From JBBIOI01 sp037443425 (GTDB taxonomy: Bacteria; Desulfobacterota; BSN033; UBA1163), in NCBI GenBank assembly GCA_037443425.1, contig JBBIOI010000043.1, forward strand, positions 1 through 27,012: 27,012 nucleotides of DNA, written 5' to 3'. The first letter of the stretch is position 1. Every line of letters starts with the position of its first letter. Under the pieces are notes generated by a model that saw only the letters and a program-made list of their open reading frames with translations, had not been told where the DNA came from and searched no databases. Position numbers and translations under genes: made by a program. This document shows positions 7,317 through 16,311 of the stretch, in pieces.

Positions 7317-8264
7317 ATGGATCTATCGAATAAAAATTTCTCGAGAAGGGAATTCATAAAGAAGGTTGGTATAGCGACCGCAACGCCCATTTTACTGAAT
7401 AAATTACCCTTTTATGGAACATTGGCACATGCCTCAGAGGAGCCTGACCTTGTAATAGCAAAGAATGGAAGTCCATCGCAGTTATTACAGGCTGCCATAA
7501 ATCCTATTGGCGGAATGAGTCGCTTCGTAAAAAAAGGCCAAAGGGTTGTTATTAAAGCAAATATTGCCTGGGCGAGATCTCCTGAACAGGCATGCACAAA
7601 TAATCCAGATTTATTGTATGCCCTTGTTAAGATGTGTTTTGAGGCAGGGGCAAGCAGGGTTGCAGTTTGGGATCATACATGCGATAACCATCAGTTCACA
7701 TTCGTCAAAACAGGTTTGAAGGAGGCAGGGCAGAAAGCTGGTGCTGAGGTACTATCTGGCCATGGGAGAAATTCTTACAAAAAAGTTGAAATTCCAAAAG
7801 GCAAGAAGCTTAAAAGTGCAGAGGTTTTAAAGGAAGTGCTTGATGCCGATGTGTTTATCAATTTCCCAATACCAAAACAACACTTTGCTACAGAGCTTAC
7901 ACTCGGTATGAAGAATCTTATCGGGATTGTCTGGGATATGGAACAGCTTCATAAAATTGACCTACATCAGTCAATTGCGGATATAAATACACTTAGAAAA
8001 CCTGATCTTGTTGTAATGGATGCAATTAGGATTTTGACAACCAATGGTCCAAAGGGGCCTGGAAAGGTAGAATCTCCAAGCGAGGTAATTGTTTCAACAG
8101 ATATAGTCGCTGCGGATGCCTATGCAGCAGGCTTTTTCAAACAACCAAAGACAGGAAGACCTTTTAAGCCAGAAGATATCAAATTTATAAAATATGCATA
8201 TGAACATGGTCTTGGTCAGATAGATTTAACAAAGGTTCGAATAAAAAAGATTAGTGCAACCTGA
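7317..8264 (+). CDS. Tat-exported DUF362 family protein
   Basis: The N-terminus carries a twin-arginine signal (S-R-R-E-F-I-K-K at about residues 9-16, then a mildly hydrophobic stretch to about 40), so the product is exported folded. The remainder has the DUF362 pattern: V-V-I-K-A-N-I-A-W, N-P-D-L-L-Y-A-L-V-K-M, G-A-S-R-V-A-V-W-D and a late M-K-N-L-I-G-I-V-W-D-M. I chose the ATG at 7317 because AAGGAG lies 8 bp upstream; a TTG at 7314 is too close to it. DUF362 proteins lack a settled function; some are fused to ferredoxin domains, but no [4Fe-4S] Cys cluster is present here. It is co-transcribed with the upstream propeller gene. Confidence 0.88.
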   Translation: MDLSNKNFSRREFIKKVGIATATPILLNKLPFYGTLAHASEEPDLVIAKNGSPSQLLQAAINPIGGMSRFVKKGQRVVIKANIAWARSPEQACTNNPDLLYALVKMCFEAGASRVAVWDHTCDNHQFTFVKTGLKEAGQKAGAEVLSGHGRNSYKKVEIPKGKKLKSAEVLKEVLDADVFINFPIPKQHFATELTLGMKNLIGIVWDMEQLHKIDLHQSIADINTLRKPDLVVMDAIRILTTNGPKGPGKVESPSEVIVSTDIVAADAYAAGFFKQPKTGRPFKPEDIKFIKYAYEHGLGQIDLTKVRIKKISAT

Positions 8265-8372
8265 TAGGGATATTTAGCCAGTTCATCTTTTTTTTCTTAC
8301 CATTTGCACAGCATCATTACAGCCGCCTCTAAGCAATAGGATTGAAGTTCATTTTATTTTAAAATAGTTTAT

Positions 8373-10367
8373 ATGAATCGCTTTAAGTTGGTTTCAGAAT
8401 TTAAGCCCAAAGGTGATCAACCAAAGGCAATAGATGCCCTTACAGAGGGTGTTTTAAAAGGGATACGTCACCAGGTACTTCTTGGTGTTACAGGTTCAGG
8501 AAAAACCTTTACAATGGCTAATGTCATAGAGAGGGTTCAGAAGCCTACTCTTGTGATTTCACATAATAAAACCCTTGCAGCACAGCTTTATGAAGAATTT
8601 AAGGAGCTATTTCCAGAAAATGCTGTGGAGTTCTTTGTGAGTTATTATGACTACTACCAACCTGAGGCATATATTCCTTCTACGGATACATACATTGAAA
8701 AAGATACACAGATAAATGAAGAGATAGATAAGATGCGTCATTCAGCAACACGTTCCCTACTCGAGCGAAATGATGTGATCATAGTAGCAAGTGTTTCATG
8801 TATATATGGTTTGGGATCTCCTGAGGCATATCATGGAATGCTCTTGTACTTAGAAAAGGGAATGAAAAAATCAAGGGAGGAGATTCTTTCAAAACTTGTA
8901 GAGATTCAGTATGAGAGAAACGATATAGATTTCCATCGTGGGACATTCAGGGTTAGGGGCGATGTAATTGAGGTCTTTCCAGCACATGAGGAAAAAAGGG
9001 CAATAAGGATTGAGCTGTTTGGAGACGAGGTCGAATCGATTTCTGAAATAGATCCCATAAGGGGAAAGGTTATTAATCCACTGGATAAGGTTCCGATATA
9101 CCCAGGTAGCCATTATGTTACATTTCCAGATAGAATGAGGATGGCTATACAGAGTATTCGTGAGGAACTTAAAGAAAGGGTAGAATGGTTTAAATCACAG
9201 AATCGATTTTTAGAGGCCCATAGACTGGAACAGAGGACAAACTTTGATCTTGAGATGCTTCAGGAGCTTGGTTATTGCCAAGGGATAGAGAATTATTCAA
9301 GACATCTTACAGGGAGAAAGCCTGGAGAACCACCTCCAACACTAATCGATTATTATCCAAAAGACTATCTACTCTTTATTGACGAGAGTCATGTTACAAT
9401 CCCTCAACTCGTTGGAATGTATAGAGGTGATAGGTCACGAAAGGAGACACTGGTAGAATATGGCTTTCGCCTTCCATCTGCTCTTGATAATCGACCACTT
9501 AGATTTGAAGAATTTGAGGAACGGGTTAATCAAGTTATATATGTATCTGCTACTCCTGGGGATTATGAAATGGAGAAAAGTAAAGGTAGGATAGTGGAGC
9601 AGATTATAAGACCTACAGGGCTAAGCGACCCTGTTATAGAAATAAGACCTGCGAAGAATCAGGTAGACGATCTCTTGGGAGAGATAAGAAAATGTGTAAA
9701 AAAGAAGGAAAGAGTCCTCATTACAACACTTACAAAGCGCATGGCAGAGGATTTAACTGAATATTATGCTGATCTTGGAGTAAGGGTAAAGTATCTCCAT
9801 TCGGATATTGATACATTGGATCGTGTGGATATACTGAGGGATCTTCGTCTTGGTAAGTTTGATGTATTAATCGGGATTAATCTCCTGAGAGAAGGGCTTG
9901 ATCTTCCTGAAGTATCCCTTGTGGCTATACTCGATGCAGATAAGGAGGGATTTTTAAGATCGGAAAGGTCATTGATTCAGACCTTTGGTCGGGCTTCACG
10001 GAATGTGAACGGAAAGGCAATCCTTTATGCAGATTCTATGACCGAAGCAATGAATAAAGCTATTTCAGAAACAAATAGAAGAAGAAAGATTCAGGAAGAA
10101 TATAATAGGCTCCACAATATTACTCCACAGAGTGTAAAAAAATCTATTAGAAATATACTCTCTTCTATATATGAAGCAGATTATTTTACTGTGCCTCTGA
10201 TATCTGACATGAGAGAAGAATATATTTCTCCTAAAGATATTCCAAATTTAATTCAAAAGCTGAAAAATGAGATGAAAGAACTTGCAAGCCGCCTGGAGTT
10301 TGAAAAGGCTGCTGAATTGAGAGACAGGATAAATAGACTTCAAGAGATGGAGTTAAAGCTAAGATGA
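8373..10367 (+). CDS. uvrB: Excinuclease ABC subunit B (UvrB)
   Basis: This is the damage-verifying helicase-like subunit of nucleotide excision repair. It takes DNA from UvrA2 and recruits UvrC. At 664 residues it is full length. Visible motifs are Walker A G-V-T-G-S-G-K-T-F (about 38-46), the beta-hairpin Y-Y-D-Y-Y-Q-P-E-A-Y (about 92-101), the DEAD-like I-D-E-S-H, and helicase motifs V-S-A-T-P-G and Q-T-F-G-R-A-S-R-N. The C-terminal UVR domain (L-E-F-E-K-A-A-E-L-R-D-R-I) pairs with UvrC. The start has no good Shine-Dalgarno sequence. Its stop overlaps the uvrC start (ATGA), so the two subunits are translationally coupled. uvrA is not in the window. Confidence 0.99.
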   Translation: MNRFKLVSEFKPKGDQPKAIDALTEGVLKGIRHQVLLGVTGSGKTFTMANVIERVQKPTLVISHNKTLAAQLYEEFKELFPENAVEFFVSYYDYYQPEAYIPSTDTYIEKDTQINEEIDKMRHSATRSLLERNDVIIVASVSCIYGLGSPEAYHGMLLYLEKGMKKSREEILSKLVEIQYERNDIDFHRGTFRVRGDVIEVFPAHEEKRAIRIELFGDEVESISEIDPIRGKVINPLDKVPIYPGSHYVTFPDRMRMAIQSIREELKERVEWFKSQNRFLEAHRLEQRTNFDLEMLQELGYCQGIENYSRHLTGRKPGEPPPTLIDYYPKDYLLFIDESHVTIPQLVGMYRGDRSRKETLVEYGFRLPSALDNRPLRFEEFEERVNQVIYVSATPGDYEMEKSKGRIVEQIIRPTGLSDPVIEIRPAKNQVDDLLGEIRKCVKKKERVLITTLTKRMAEDLTEYYADLGVRVKYLHSDIDTLDRVDILRDLRLGKFDVLIGINLLREGLDLPEVSLVAILDADKEGFLRSERSLIQTFGRASRNVNGKAILYADSMTEAMNKAISETNRRRKIQEEYNRLHNITPQSVKKSIRNILSSIYEADYFTVPLISDMREEYISPKDIPNLIQKLKNEMKELASRLEFEKAAELRDRINRLQEMELKLR

Positions 10368-12199
10368 TCTCCCTTGAAGAAAAGGTAAATAAACTACCGC
10401 AGAGCCCAGGGGTTTATCTTTTTAAAGACAGGAAAGGAGTTGTTATCTACATAGGGAAAGCAAGTAATCTAAGAAATCGTGTAAATTCATATTTTCATCG
10501 TGCTGAACAAAAAGATTTAAAAACCCTAACAATGTTAGAGAAGGTGAATGACATTGAGGTTATTATCACAGATACAGAAAAAGAGGCGTTTATTCTGGAG
10601 AACAATCTTATAAAGGAGTATCGTCCGCAATATAATGTGAAATTGAGAGATGATAAGAATTACCCATGTCTTAAACTTTCGATAGAAGAAGAATTCCCAA
10701 CCCTGAGTATTGTTAGAAGGATTCAAAAAGATGATTCAATCTATTATGGTCCATATCCCTCAGCTACTTCCTTGAAGGAGACATTGAGGCTGATAAGAAA
10801 GATATTCCCCATAAGGACATGCCGGAATCTGAAATTTTCAAATCGTTTAAGGCCCTGTATAAACTATGAGATGGGTCGATGCCTTGGTCCATGTTGTGGT
10901 CTTGTAGACTCAGCCAAATATAGAGATATTGTGAATCAGTTAAGAATGTTTCTCGAAGGGAAGAATAAGGATTTGCTTGAAGGATTAAGGAATAGGATGG
11001 AAGAAGAGGCAGAGAAATTGAATTTCGAGTTGGCTGCAAAGATTCGCGATAGGATTCAACACATAGAGAAGGTAATTGAAAAACAGAAGGTTGTTTCTCA
11101 GGACTTCGTTGATGAAGACGTAATTGGATACCATAGTAGAGATCATACAATCATAGTCTATTGCCTTTTTATAAGGGCAGGTAAAATCCTTGGTGGAAAA
11201 GGATTTTCAATCCCTTCAGCGGGCCTCCCTGATGATGAGGTTATACATTCCTTTATAAATCAATATTATCGAGAAGGAAAGTTTATCCCGGAGCATATAT
11301 TAATTCCAATTGAGATACCAGAACAACGACTACTTGAAGATCATCTGACAGAATTGAGTGGAAAGAAGGTTCATATATACGTCCCTTTAAAAGGGGATAA
11401 AAAAAGGCTTATAGAGATGGCATGTGAGAACGCAGAGAAGTATCTTCCTTATTCAGTAACGGATGAGAAAGATAAAGAACAATTGCTTGAGCTTCTGAGA
11501 GAAAAATTATTTTTAAACAGGGTGCCAAGAATGATAGAGGCTTTCGATATATCAAATCTACAGGGAGGGTTTGCAGTAGGTTCGATGGTCAGATTTGAAG
11601 ATGGAGAACCAGCAAAGGATAAATATCGTCATTTCAAGATAAAGACAGTAGAAGGTGCAGATGATTATGCTATGATGTATGAAGTTTTGTTCCGTCGTTA
11701 TCAAAGGGCATTAGAAGAACATAGCCTCCCAGATTTGATACTATTGGATGGTGGAAGAGGACAGCTAAATGTAGCCAGTGAAGTATTAAAAGAGCTTAAT
11801 ATAAAAGAGGTTGATGTTATAAGCCTTGCTAAAGAAAGGTCACTTAGTAATTACAGACACCGATATATTGAAAAGAGTGGCGAAAAGATATTTCATCCCA
11901 ATTATAAAGAGCCTTTTAATTTTCCAAAGAATTCACCTATTATACTATTTCTTGATAGGATAAGAGACGAGGCACATAGGTTTGCTATAACCTACCATAA
12001 AAAAATAAGAAAGAAAGAGACTATAAAATCTGAACTTGAAGATATCCCTGGGATTGGTAAGATAAGACGTAATGCACTTTTAAAATTTTTTGGAAGTATT
12101 GAGAAGATAAGGGAGGCAAGCGAAGAAGACCTGATTTCTGCTCCCAAGATGAATAAGGAATTAGCAAAAAAGGTATATCAATTTTTCCATAGATCGTGA
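10364..12199 (+). CDS. uvrC: Excinuclease ABC subunit C (UvrC)
   Basis: This is the dual-incision nuclease of nucleotide excision repair. The 611-residue protein has an N-terminal GIY-YIG nuclease (P-G-V-Y-L-F then V-I-Y-I-G-K-A, residues about 14-33) for the 3' cut. A cysteine-rich segment follows (T-C-R-N, R-P-C-I-N, G-R-C-L-G-P-C), matching the Fe-S site proposed for UvrC. Next come a UVR domain that binds UvrB (N-F-E-L-A-A-K-I-R-D-R-I), an RNase H-like nuclease for the 5' cut (M-I-E-A-F-D-I-S-N and L-L-D-G-G-R-G-Q-L) and C-terminal helix-hairpin-helix motifs (I-P-G-I-G-K-I-R-R-N-A-L-L). The ATG overlaps the uvrB stop by 4 bp. It converges on uppP with only 4 bp between the stops. Confidence 0.99.
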   Translation: MISLEEKVNKLPQSPGVYLFKDRKGVVIYIGKASNLRNRVNSYFHRAEQKDLKTLTMLEKVNDIEVIITDTEKEAFILENNLIKEYRPQYNVKLRDDKNYPCLKLSIEEEFPTLSIVRRIQKDDSIYYGPYPSATSLKETLRLIRKIFPIRTCRNLKFSNRLRPCINYEMGRCLGPCCGLVDSAKYRDIVNQLRMFLEGKNKDLLEGLRNRMEEEAEKLNFELAAKIRDRIQHIEKVIEKQKVVSQDFVDEDVIGYHSRDHTIIVYCLFIRAGKILGGKGFSIPSAGLPDDEVIHSFINQYYREGKFIPEHILIPIEIPEQRLLEDHLTELSGKKVHIYVPLKGDKKRLIEMACENAEKYLPYSVTDEKDKEQLLELLREKLFLNRVPRMIEAFDISNLQGGFAVGSMVRFEDGEPAKDKYRHFKIKTVEGADDYAMMYEVLFRRYQRALEEHSLPDLILLDGGRGQLNVASEVLKELNIKEVDVISLAKERSLSNYRHRYIEKSGEKIFHPNYKEPFNFPKNSPIILFLDRIRDEAHRFAITYHKKIRKKETIKSELEDIPGIGKIRRNALLKFFGSIEKIREASEEDLISAPKMNKELAKKVYQFFHRS

Positions 12200-12202
12200 T
12201 TT

Positions 12203-12221
12203 ATCATTTTACAAAAATGAT
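12203..12221. terminator. Possible weak terminator hairpin between uvrC and uppP
   Basis: ATCATTTT (12203-12210) and AAAATGAT (12214-12221) form an 8-bp AT-rich stem with a 3-nt loop. It overlaps the uppP stop codon and lies just past the uvrC stop. There is no G/C-rich core and no good U-tract, so the terminator reading rests mainly on its position between convergent genes. Confidence 0.3.
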
Positions 12222-12995
12222 GATCGTCATTCCAGCAAACCAGCAATAATAAGAAAAATAATAGAGTTTCCCAGATCTAACCCATTTCATGATTAAACTA
12301 AGGGCCAAAATTCCTGTTATAAAAGCCACTATGGTGCCAATTATTAATATCAAAGTATTAAAGCCTTGGTTCACTTTTTCAATCTCCAGAAGGTTTGCTC
12401 CAAGAATTGCGGGGATGGAAAGAAGGAATGAAAATTTTGCCGAAAACTCACGGTTTAGACCTAAAAATATTCCAGTTGATATAGTTGCCCCAGATCTCGA
12501 GATTCCAGGGATAATTGCCATTCCCTGAGATATACCTATTAAAAGGGGGGCAATCCAGTTTACGTTTTTTAAATCTTTTTCTCCTTTTTTTATCAGTCTT
12601 GTTAAGTAAAGGATTAAACCCGTTATAAGTAGCATAACACCAACAATTTTAGGTCTTGAAAAAAGGGATTCAAAAAAGTTTCTAAAAAAGAAACCTATCA
12701 GGGCCGTTGGTATGGTTGCGAAGATGAGATATTGAAACAGTTTTAGTTCTAATTTGTATCCCTTTTGTCTTGATAATCCAAATAATATCCCTTTTATGAT
12801 TTTCCATAAATCTTTTCTAAAGTATAAAATTAAAGCCATTAGGGTGCCAAAATGGAGCATTAGATCAAATGATAGATAACCCTTTTTTAACCCGAAAACA
12901 TATTGAAAAAATACAAGATGACCAGAACTACTGATCGGTAAGAATTCTGTTAATCCCTGAACAATTCCAAGAAATATAGATTGATAGATTGTAAT
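12204..12995 (-). CDS. uppP: Undecaprenyl-diphosphate phosphatase UppP (BacA), probable AUU start
   Basis: This integral membrane enzyme removes a phosphate from undecaprenyl diphosphate, recycling the lipid carrier for peptidoglycan and O-antigen. The first ATG in frame (12860) would give only 218 residues and delete the first catalytic motif. The frame stays open upstream to a TAA at about 13010. It encodes the conserved family start T-I-Y-Q-S-I-F-L-G-I-V-Q-G-L-T-E-F-L-P-I-S-S-S-G-H, with no ATG, GTG or TTG in it. An ATT codon at 12995-12993 sits exactly where family members have Met. It is 7 bp after a good Shine-Dalgarno sequence (AAGGGAG), giving 263 residues, the normal length. The second motif P-G-I-S-R-S-G-A-T is intact and several transmembrane segments are evident. 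It lies 49 bp after the phosphomannomutase gene, likely in one operon. Confidence 0.88.
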   Translation of the reverse strand: MTIYQSIFLGIVQGLTEFLPISSSGHLVFFQYVFGLKKGYLSFDLMLHFGTLMALILYFRKDLWKIIKGILFGLSRQKGYKLELKLFQYLIFATIPTALIGFFFRNFFESLFSRPKIVGVMLLITGLILYLTRLIKKGEKDLKNVNWIAPLLIGISQGMAIIPGISRSGATISTGIFLGLNREFSAKFSFLLSIPAILGANLLEIEKVNQGFNTLILIIGTIVAFITGILALSLIMKWVRSGKLYYFSYYCWFAGMTIIIFVK

Positions 12996-13044
12996 TTTAT
13001 AACTCCCTTAAATTAGGATTTAGGTTTTTACCTATTTAACGTCT

Positions 13045-14415
13045 TTAGCGATTTCCTCCGAGTGAATATATAGCAGATTGGACTTTATCTTCGATTAATT
13101 TCTTAATCTCCTTTAGTCTTTTTTCCGTTAAAGACTCAAATCGTAAAACCAAAACAGGTTGGGTATTTGAAGCCCTTACAAGTCCCCATCCATCATCAAA
13201 CTTGACCCTAACTCCATCAACATCGATAATTGGGTAATCCTTCTTTAATTCATCCTTAACCATCTCAACAACCTTAAATTTAATCTCATCAGGGCAGTCA
13301 ATCCGTATTTCGGGTGTTATAAATGTTTTTGGAACATCTTCAAGTAATTGAGATAATTTCTTTTCTGTCTTAGAAAGTAGTTCAACAAGACGGCACGAAG
13401 AATAAATCGCATCATCATAGCCAAAATATCTATCTGCAAAAAACACATGACCACTCATCTCAGCCCCTAAAACAGCCTTCTCTTCTTTAATCTTCTCTTT
13501 TATCAATGAATGACCTGTTTTCCACATAATTGCCCTGCCACCATGTTTCTCAATATCTTCAAACAGATTTTGAGAGCATTTCACTTCTGCTATAAAGATT
13601 GCCCCTTTCTGATTCTTTAATATCTCTCTTGAAAATATTATCATTAATTGATCACCCCATATTATATTGCCCTGATCATCTACAACACCTATACGATCTC
13701 CATCTCCATCATAGCCAATTCCCAGATCAGCACCAATCTTTTTTACTCTCTCAATAAGATCCCTCAAATTTTCTGGAATGGTTGGGTCAGGAAAGTGATT
13801 CGGGAAATTACCATCAATATTGCAGTATAGTTCATCCACTTCACATCCTAAGTCCCTGAGAAGAGGGGCAGCTACAACACCAGCAGTTCCGTTACCAGCA
13901 TCGATGACAACCTTCAGTTTTTTATCAAGCTTAATATCTTTTTTTATAAAATCTTGATAATGCCTTATTATCTCCTCTTTTTGAATTTTGCCTTCCCCTT
14001 TTTCGAACTCTCCCTTCTCTATTAATCGCCTGAGATTCTGGATCTCTTGACCAAATATTGTACTTTTCCCAACAGATACTTTAAATCCATTGAATTCGGG
14101 TGGATTATGACTTCCAGTTACCATCATCCCGCCATCTTTATCAAAGTGAAAGATAGAAAAATAGTAAACTGGTGTTGGACATATTCCAATATCAATGACG
14201 TCACATCCTGTTGAGATAAGGCCTTCAATTAAAGAATCCTTAAATGATTCTGAACTAATTCGACCATCCCTTCCTACGATCAATGATTTATATCCTGCCT
14301 TTCTTATATAGGTACCAAAGCCCTTGCCTAATATCTTGACAATCTCCGGTATTAAATCCTTTCCAACAATTCCACGGATGTCATATTCTCTAAAAATCTG
14401 AGGATTTATCTGCAT
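13045..14415 (-). CDS. Phosphomannomutase/phosphoglucomutase
   Basis: This 456-residue alpha-D-phosphohexomutase moves phosphate between C1 and C6 of mannose or glucose phosphates to feed GDP-mannose or UDP-glucose for surface polysaccharides. The active-site phosphoserine motif T-G-S-H-N-P is at residues 100-105 (Ser102). The Mg-binding loop D-G-D-G-D-R is at 236-241. The sugar-binding loop G-A-E-M-S-G-H is present, and the C-terminal phosphate-binding S-N-T-Q-P-V is intact. The layout F-R-E-Y-D-I-R-G at the start is that of bifunctional AlgC/ManB-type enzymes. Substrate choice cannot be fixed from sequence alone. It is followed by uppP, so both genes of this operon serve envelope glycan assembly. 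Confidence 0.93.
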   Translation of the reverse strand: MQINPQIFREYDIRGIVGKDLIPEIVKILGKGFGTYIRKAGYKSLIVGRDGRISSESFKDSLIEGLISTGCDVIDIGICPTPVYYFSIFHFDKDGGMMVTGSHNPPEFNGFKVSVGKSTIFGQEIQNLRRLIEKGEFEKGEGKIQKEEIIRHYQDFIKKDIKLDKKLKVVIDAGNGTAGVVAAPLLRDLGCEVDELYCNIDGNFPNHFPDPTIPENLRDLIERVKKIGADLGIGYDGDGDRIGVVDDQGNIIWGDQLMIIFSREILKNQKGAIFIAEVKCSQNLFEDIEKHGGRAIMWKTGHSLIKEKIKEEKAVLGAEMSGHVFFADRYFGYDDAIYSSCRLVELLSKTEKKLSQLLEDVPKTFITPEIRIDCPDEIKFKVVEMVKDELKKDYPIIDVDGVRVKFDDGWGLVRASNTQPVLVLRFESLTEKRLKEIKKLIEDKVQSAIYSLGGNR

Positions 14416-14701
14416 GATTTACCTCCACTTTTGAATCTAAAAATTATTATCCTAAATTTCAGGAATAATCAACAGAAATACTTTAGTCTCTTATGTTTTT
14501 GATTAAACTCCTTTTAGTTATGGCCTGGTTTTGATTTTTCATATATAATAATGTAAGTTATTTTTTAATAAGAACGTTAAATAAGCATATCTGTCTGAAC
14601 CTTTCACTAAGTATCCCGACGAATTTGGAGAGGGGAGTGTGAAGAGGAAAATTTTAAAGATCTAATTGCTTAGAATAATAAATTTTATTGGAGTCTTAGA
14701 A

Positions 14702-15961
14702 ATGGAGATCAAAGCTATTCGTGGTTTTAATGACATTTTACCCAGTGAGGTTGGAAAGTGGCAATTTGTTGAGCAAATAGCAAGAGAGGTATTTGAATCT
14801 TTTGGCTTTAAAGAAATCCGGATTCCAATCCTTGAAAAAACAGAACTTTTTGCCCGCGGTATAGGAGAGGCAACGGATATTGTCGAAAAAGAGATGTATA
14901 CCTTTCTTGATAAGAGTGGAAATTCTTTGACTTTAAGACCAGAAGCAACAGCATCTATAGCAAGGGCCTACCTTGAGCACAAATTATATATTAATGAGTC
15001 TATTTCGAAACTCTATTTTATCGGCCCTATGTTTCGTTACGAAAGACCACAGAAGGGACGCTATAGACAGTTCTATCAGATAGACGCAGAGGTATTTGGG
15101 GTTTCAGACCCTATGATTGATGCAGAAGTCATCATCATGCTTATGCACTTCCTTAAAAAAGTTGGGCTTGAAAGACTCGAACTTCAGATCAACAGCCTCG
15201 GTTGTAGAGATTGCAGGCCTAAATATCGTGAAGAGTTAAAGAGATTTCTTGAAAAGGATTCTTTTAAATTATGTGAAGATTGCTCAAGAAGAATTAAGAC
15301 TAACCCTTTAAGGATATTTGATTGTAAGGTTCAAACATGTCAAGAAGTAATAGAGGAGGCTCCAAAGGTAAGTGAATATATCTGTAGCGATTGTCAGAAA
15401 CATTTTGATCATGTAAAAAGATATCTCAATTTAGTGGGGATCACATATTCTGTTAATCCAAAGATGGTAAGGGGGCTCGACTATTATACTCGAACAACAT
15501 TTGAGGTTATTTCATATCAATTAGGTTCTCAGAATGCAGTATCAGGTGGAGGCAGGTATGATAATCTTTTTCAGGAGATTGGTGGGATAGATATTCCAGG
15601 AATAGGTTTTGCTATCGGGATGGAGAGGCTTATATCGTTATTAAAGGATGAAGAAGATTTTTTAAAATATCCTGTCCTATTTATTGCCTCTCTGGGTGAG
15701 GATGCTTCGAAGGAGGCGTTCAGGCTTATAAACCAATTCCATTTAAATGGTATATGGGCTGAAATGGATTATGAGAGTAGGAGCCTTAAGAGTCAGATGA
15801 GGAGGGCAGATAAATTAAATGTAAGATATGTTGTGATCCTTGGAGAAGATGAATTGAAAAGGGGTAGTGCAATATTGAGAGATATGAAAAATAAATCGCA
15901 GGAAGAGATTCCATTAAATAGTATTTTTGAAATCATAAAAGAAAAAATAAATAGCTACTAA
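14702..15961 (+). CDS. hisS: Histidyl-tRNA synthetase
   Basis: This class II synthetase charges tRNA-His. The 419-residue product opens I-K-A-I-R-G-F-N-D-I-L-P, as bacterial HisRS does. It carries motif 2 (M-F-R-Y-E-R-P-Q-K-G-R-Y-R-Q-F-Y-Q), the HisA loops L-V-R-G-L-D-Y-Y-T-R-T-T-F-E (here M-V-R) and S-G-G-G-R-Y-D-N-L, motif 3 (G-I-G-F-A-I-G-M-E-R-L) and a C-terminal anticodon-binding domain (about 325-419). A Cys-rich insert (C-R-D-C, C-E-D-C, C-S-D-C) resembles the zinc-like insert of some bacterial enzymes. I chose the ATG at 14702, with GGAG 8 bp upstream; an in-frame TTG at 14666 would add 12 residues not conserved in the family. No terminator is visible after it. Confidence 0.98.
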   Translation: MEIKAIRGFNDILPSEVGKWQFVEQIAREVFESFGFKEIRIPILEKTELFARGIGEATDIVEKEMYTFLDKSGNSLTLRPEATASIARAYLEHKLYINESISKLYFIGPMFRYERPQKGRYRQFYQIDAEVFGVSDPMIDAEVIIMLMHFLKKVGLERLELQINSLGCRDCRPKYREELKRFLEKDSFKLCEDCSRRIKTNPLRIFDCKVQTCQEVIEEAPKVSEYICSDCQKHFDHVKRYLNLVGITYSVNPKMVRGLDYYTRTTFEVISYQLGSQNAVSGGGRYDNLFQEIGGIDIPGIGFAIGMERLISLLKDEEDFLKYPVLFIASLGEDASKEAFRLINQFHLNGIWAEMDYESRSLKSQMRRADKLNVRYVVILGEDELKRGSAILRDMKNKSQEEIPLNSIFEIIKEKINSY

Positions 15962-16100
15962 AAGAGTAAATTAGAAGAGAATATATTTTTGAAAGAAATG
16001 AAAGGAGAGAATAAGTTCCCATCAGAATCAATAATCCCTAAATAATTACTGTTGCCATGAAGATCAAAACCTGCATATCGATTCAAGAAAACAGAGATTA

Positions 16101-16240
16101 CAATTTAAACATTTTGTCAAATGTGTAGACCTGTCCCTTTTTCATAAGCAACCTAACTTCTCATTGCCCACATTGGAAGGGTTTGCAACCTTACCTCCCC
16201 AATCTTTAAAGGACTTTTTCAGAGCTCTCTGAATTGATCC
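16101..16240 (+). repeat. Promoter-linked repeat, copy C (interrupted)
   Basis: The left block (CAATTTAAACATT, 16101-16113) and right block (16171-16240: GAAGGGTTTGCAACC, ACCTCCCCAATCT, GGACTTTTTCA) match the repeat at 22274-22378. Between them lie about 57 bp absent from the other copies, starting with a 21-bp sequence found inverted at 19834-19854. The core TTTTTCA ends at 16221, and 19 bp later the -35 box of the DsrE-like operon begins. Confidence 0.8.
16113..16133 (+). repeat. 21-bp inverted repeat, left copy
   Basis: The sequence beginning TTTGTCAAATGTG and ending TAGACCTG is a perfect reverse complement of 19834-19854. The two copies face each other across 3.7 kb containing the whole sulfur operon. 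No transposase is seen. From memory, similar sequences occur near IS200-like (RAYT) transposase genes in other genomes, but I cannot check this here. Confidence 0.85.
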
Positions 16241-16269
16241 TTGACAAAAATAGATGGAGTTGTTAAAAT
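16241..16269 (+). promoter_or_regulatory. Sigma70-type promoter of the sulfur/redox operon
   Basis: TTGACA (16241-16246), a 17-bp spacer and TAAAAT (16264-16269) form a near-consensus promoter. It lies 42 bp upstream of the DsrE-like start, which has a strong ribosome-binding site (AAAGGAGG). The region around it is a candidate operator zone for the CsoR/CstR-type repressor encoded in the operon. Confidence 0.85.
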
Positions 16270-16311
16270 GTTAATATACATTAGGAGGGTATGGTATAAA
16301 AGGAGGTCAAT

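Noticed and set aside
16057..16128. Short ATG frame (about 23 codons) upstream of the DsrE-like operon
   Set aside because: It has no Shine-Dalgarno sequence, runs through the 21-bp repeat and ends in it; most likely chance.
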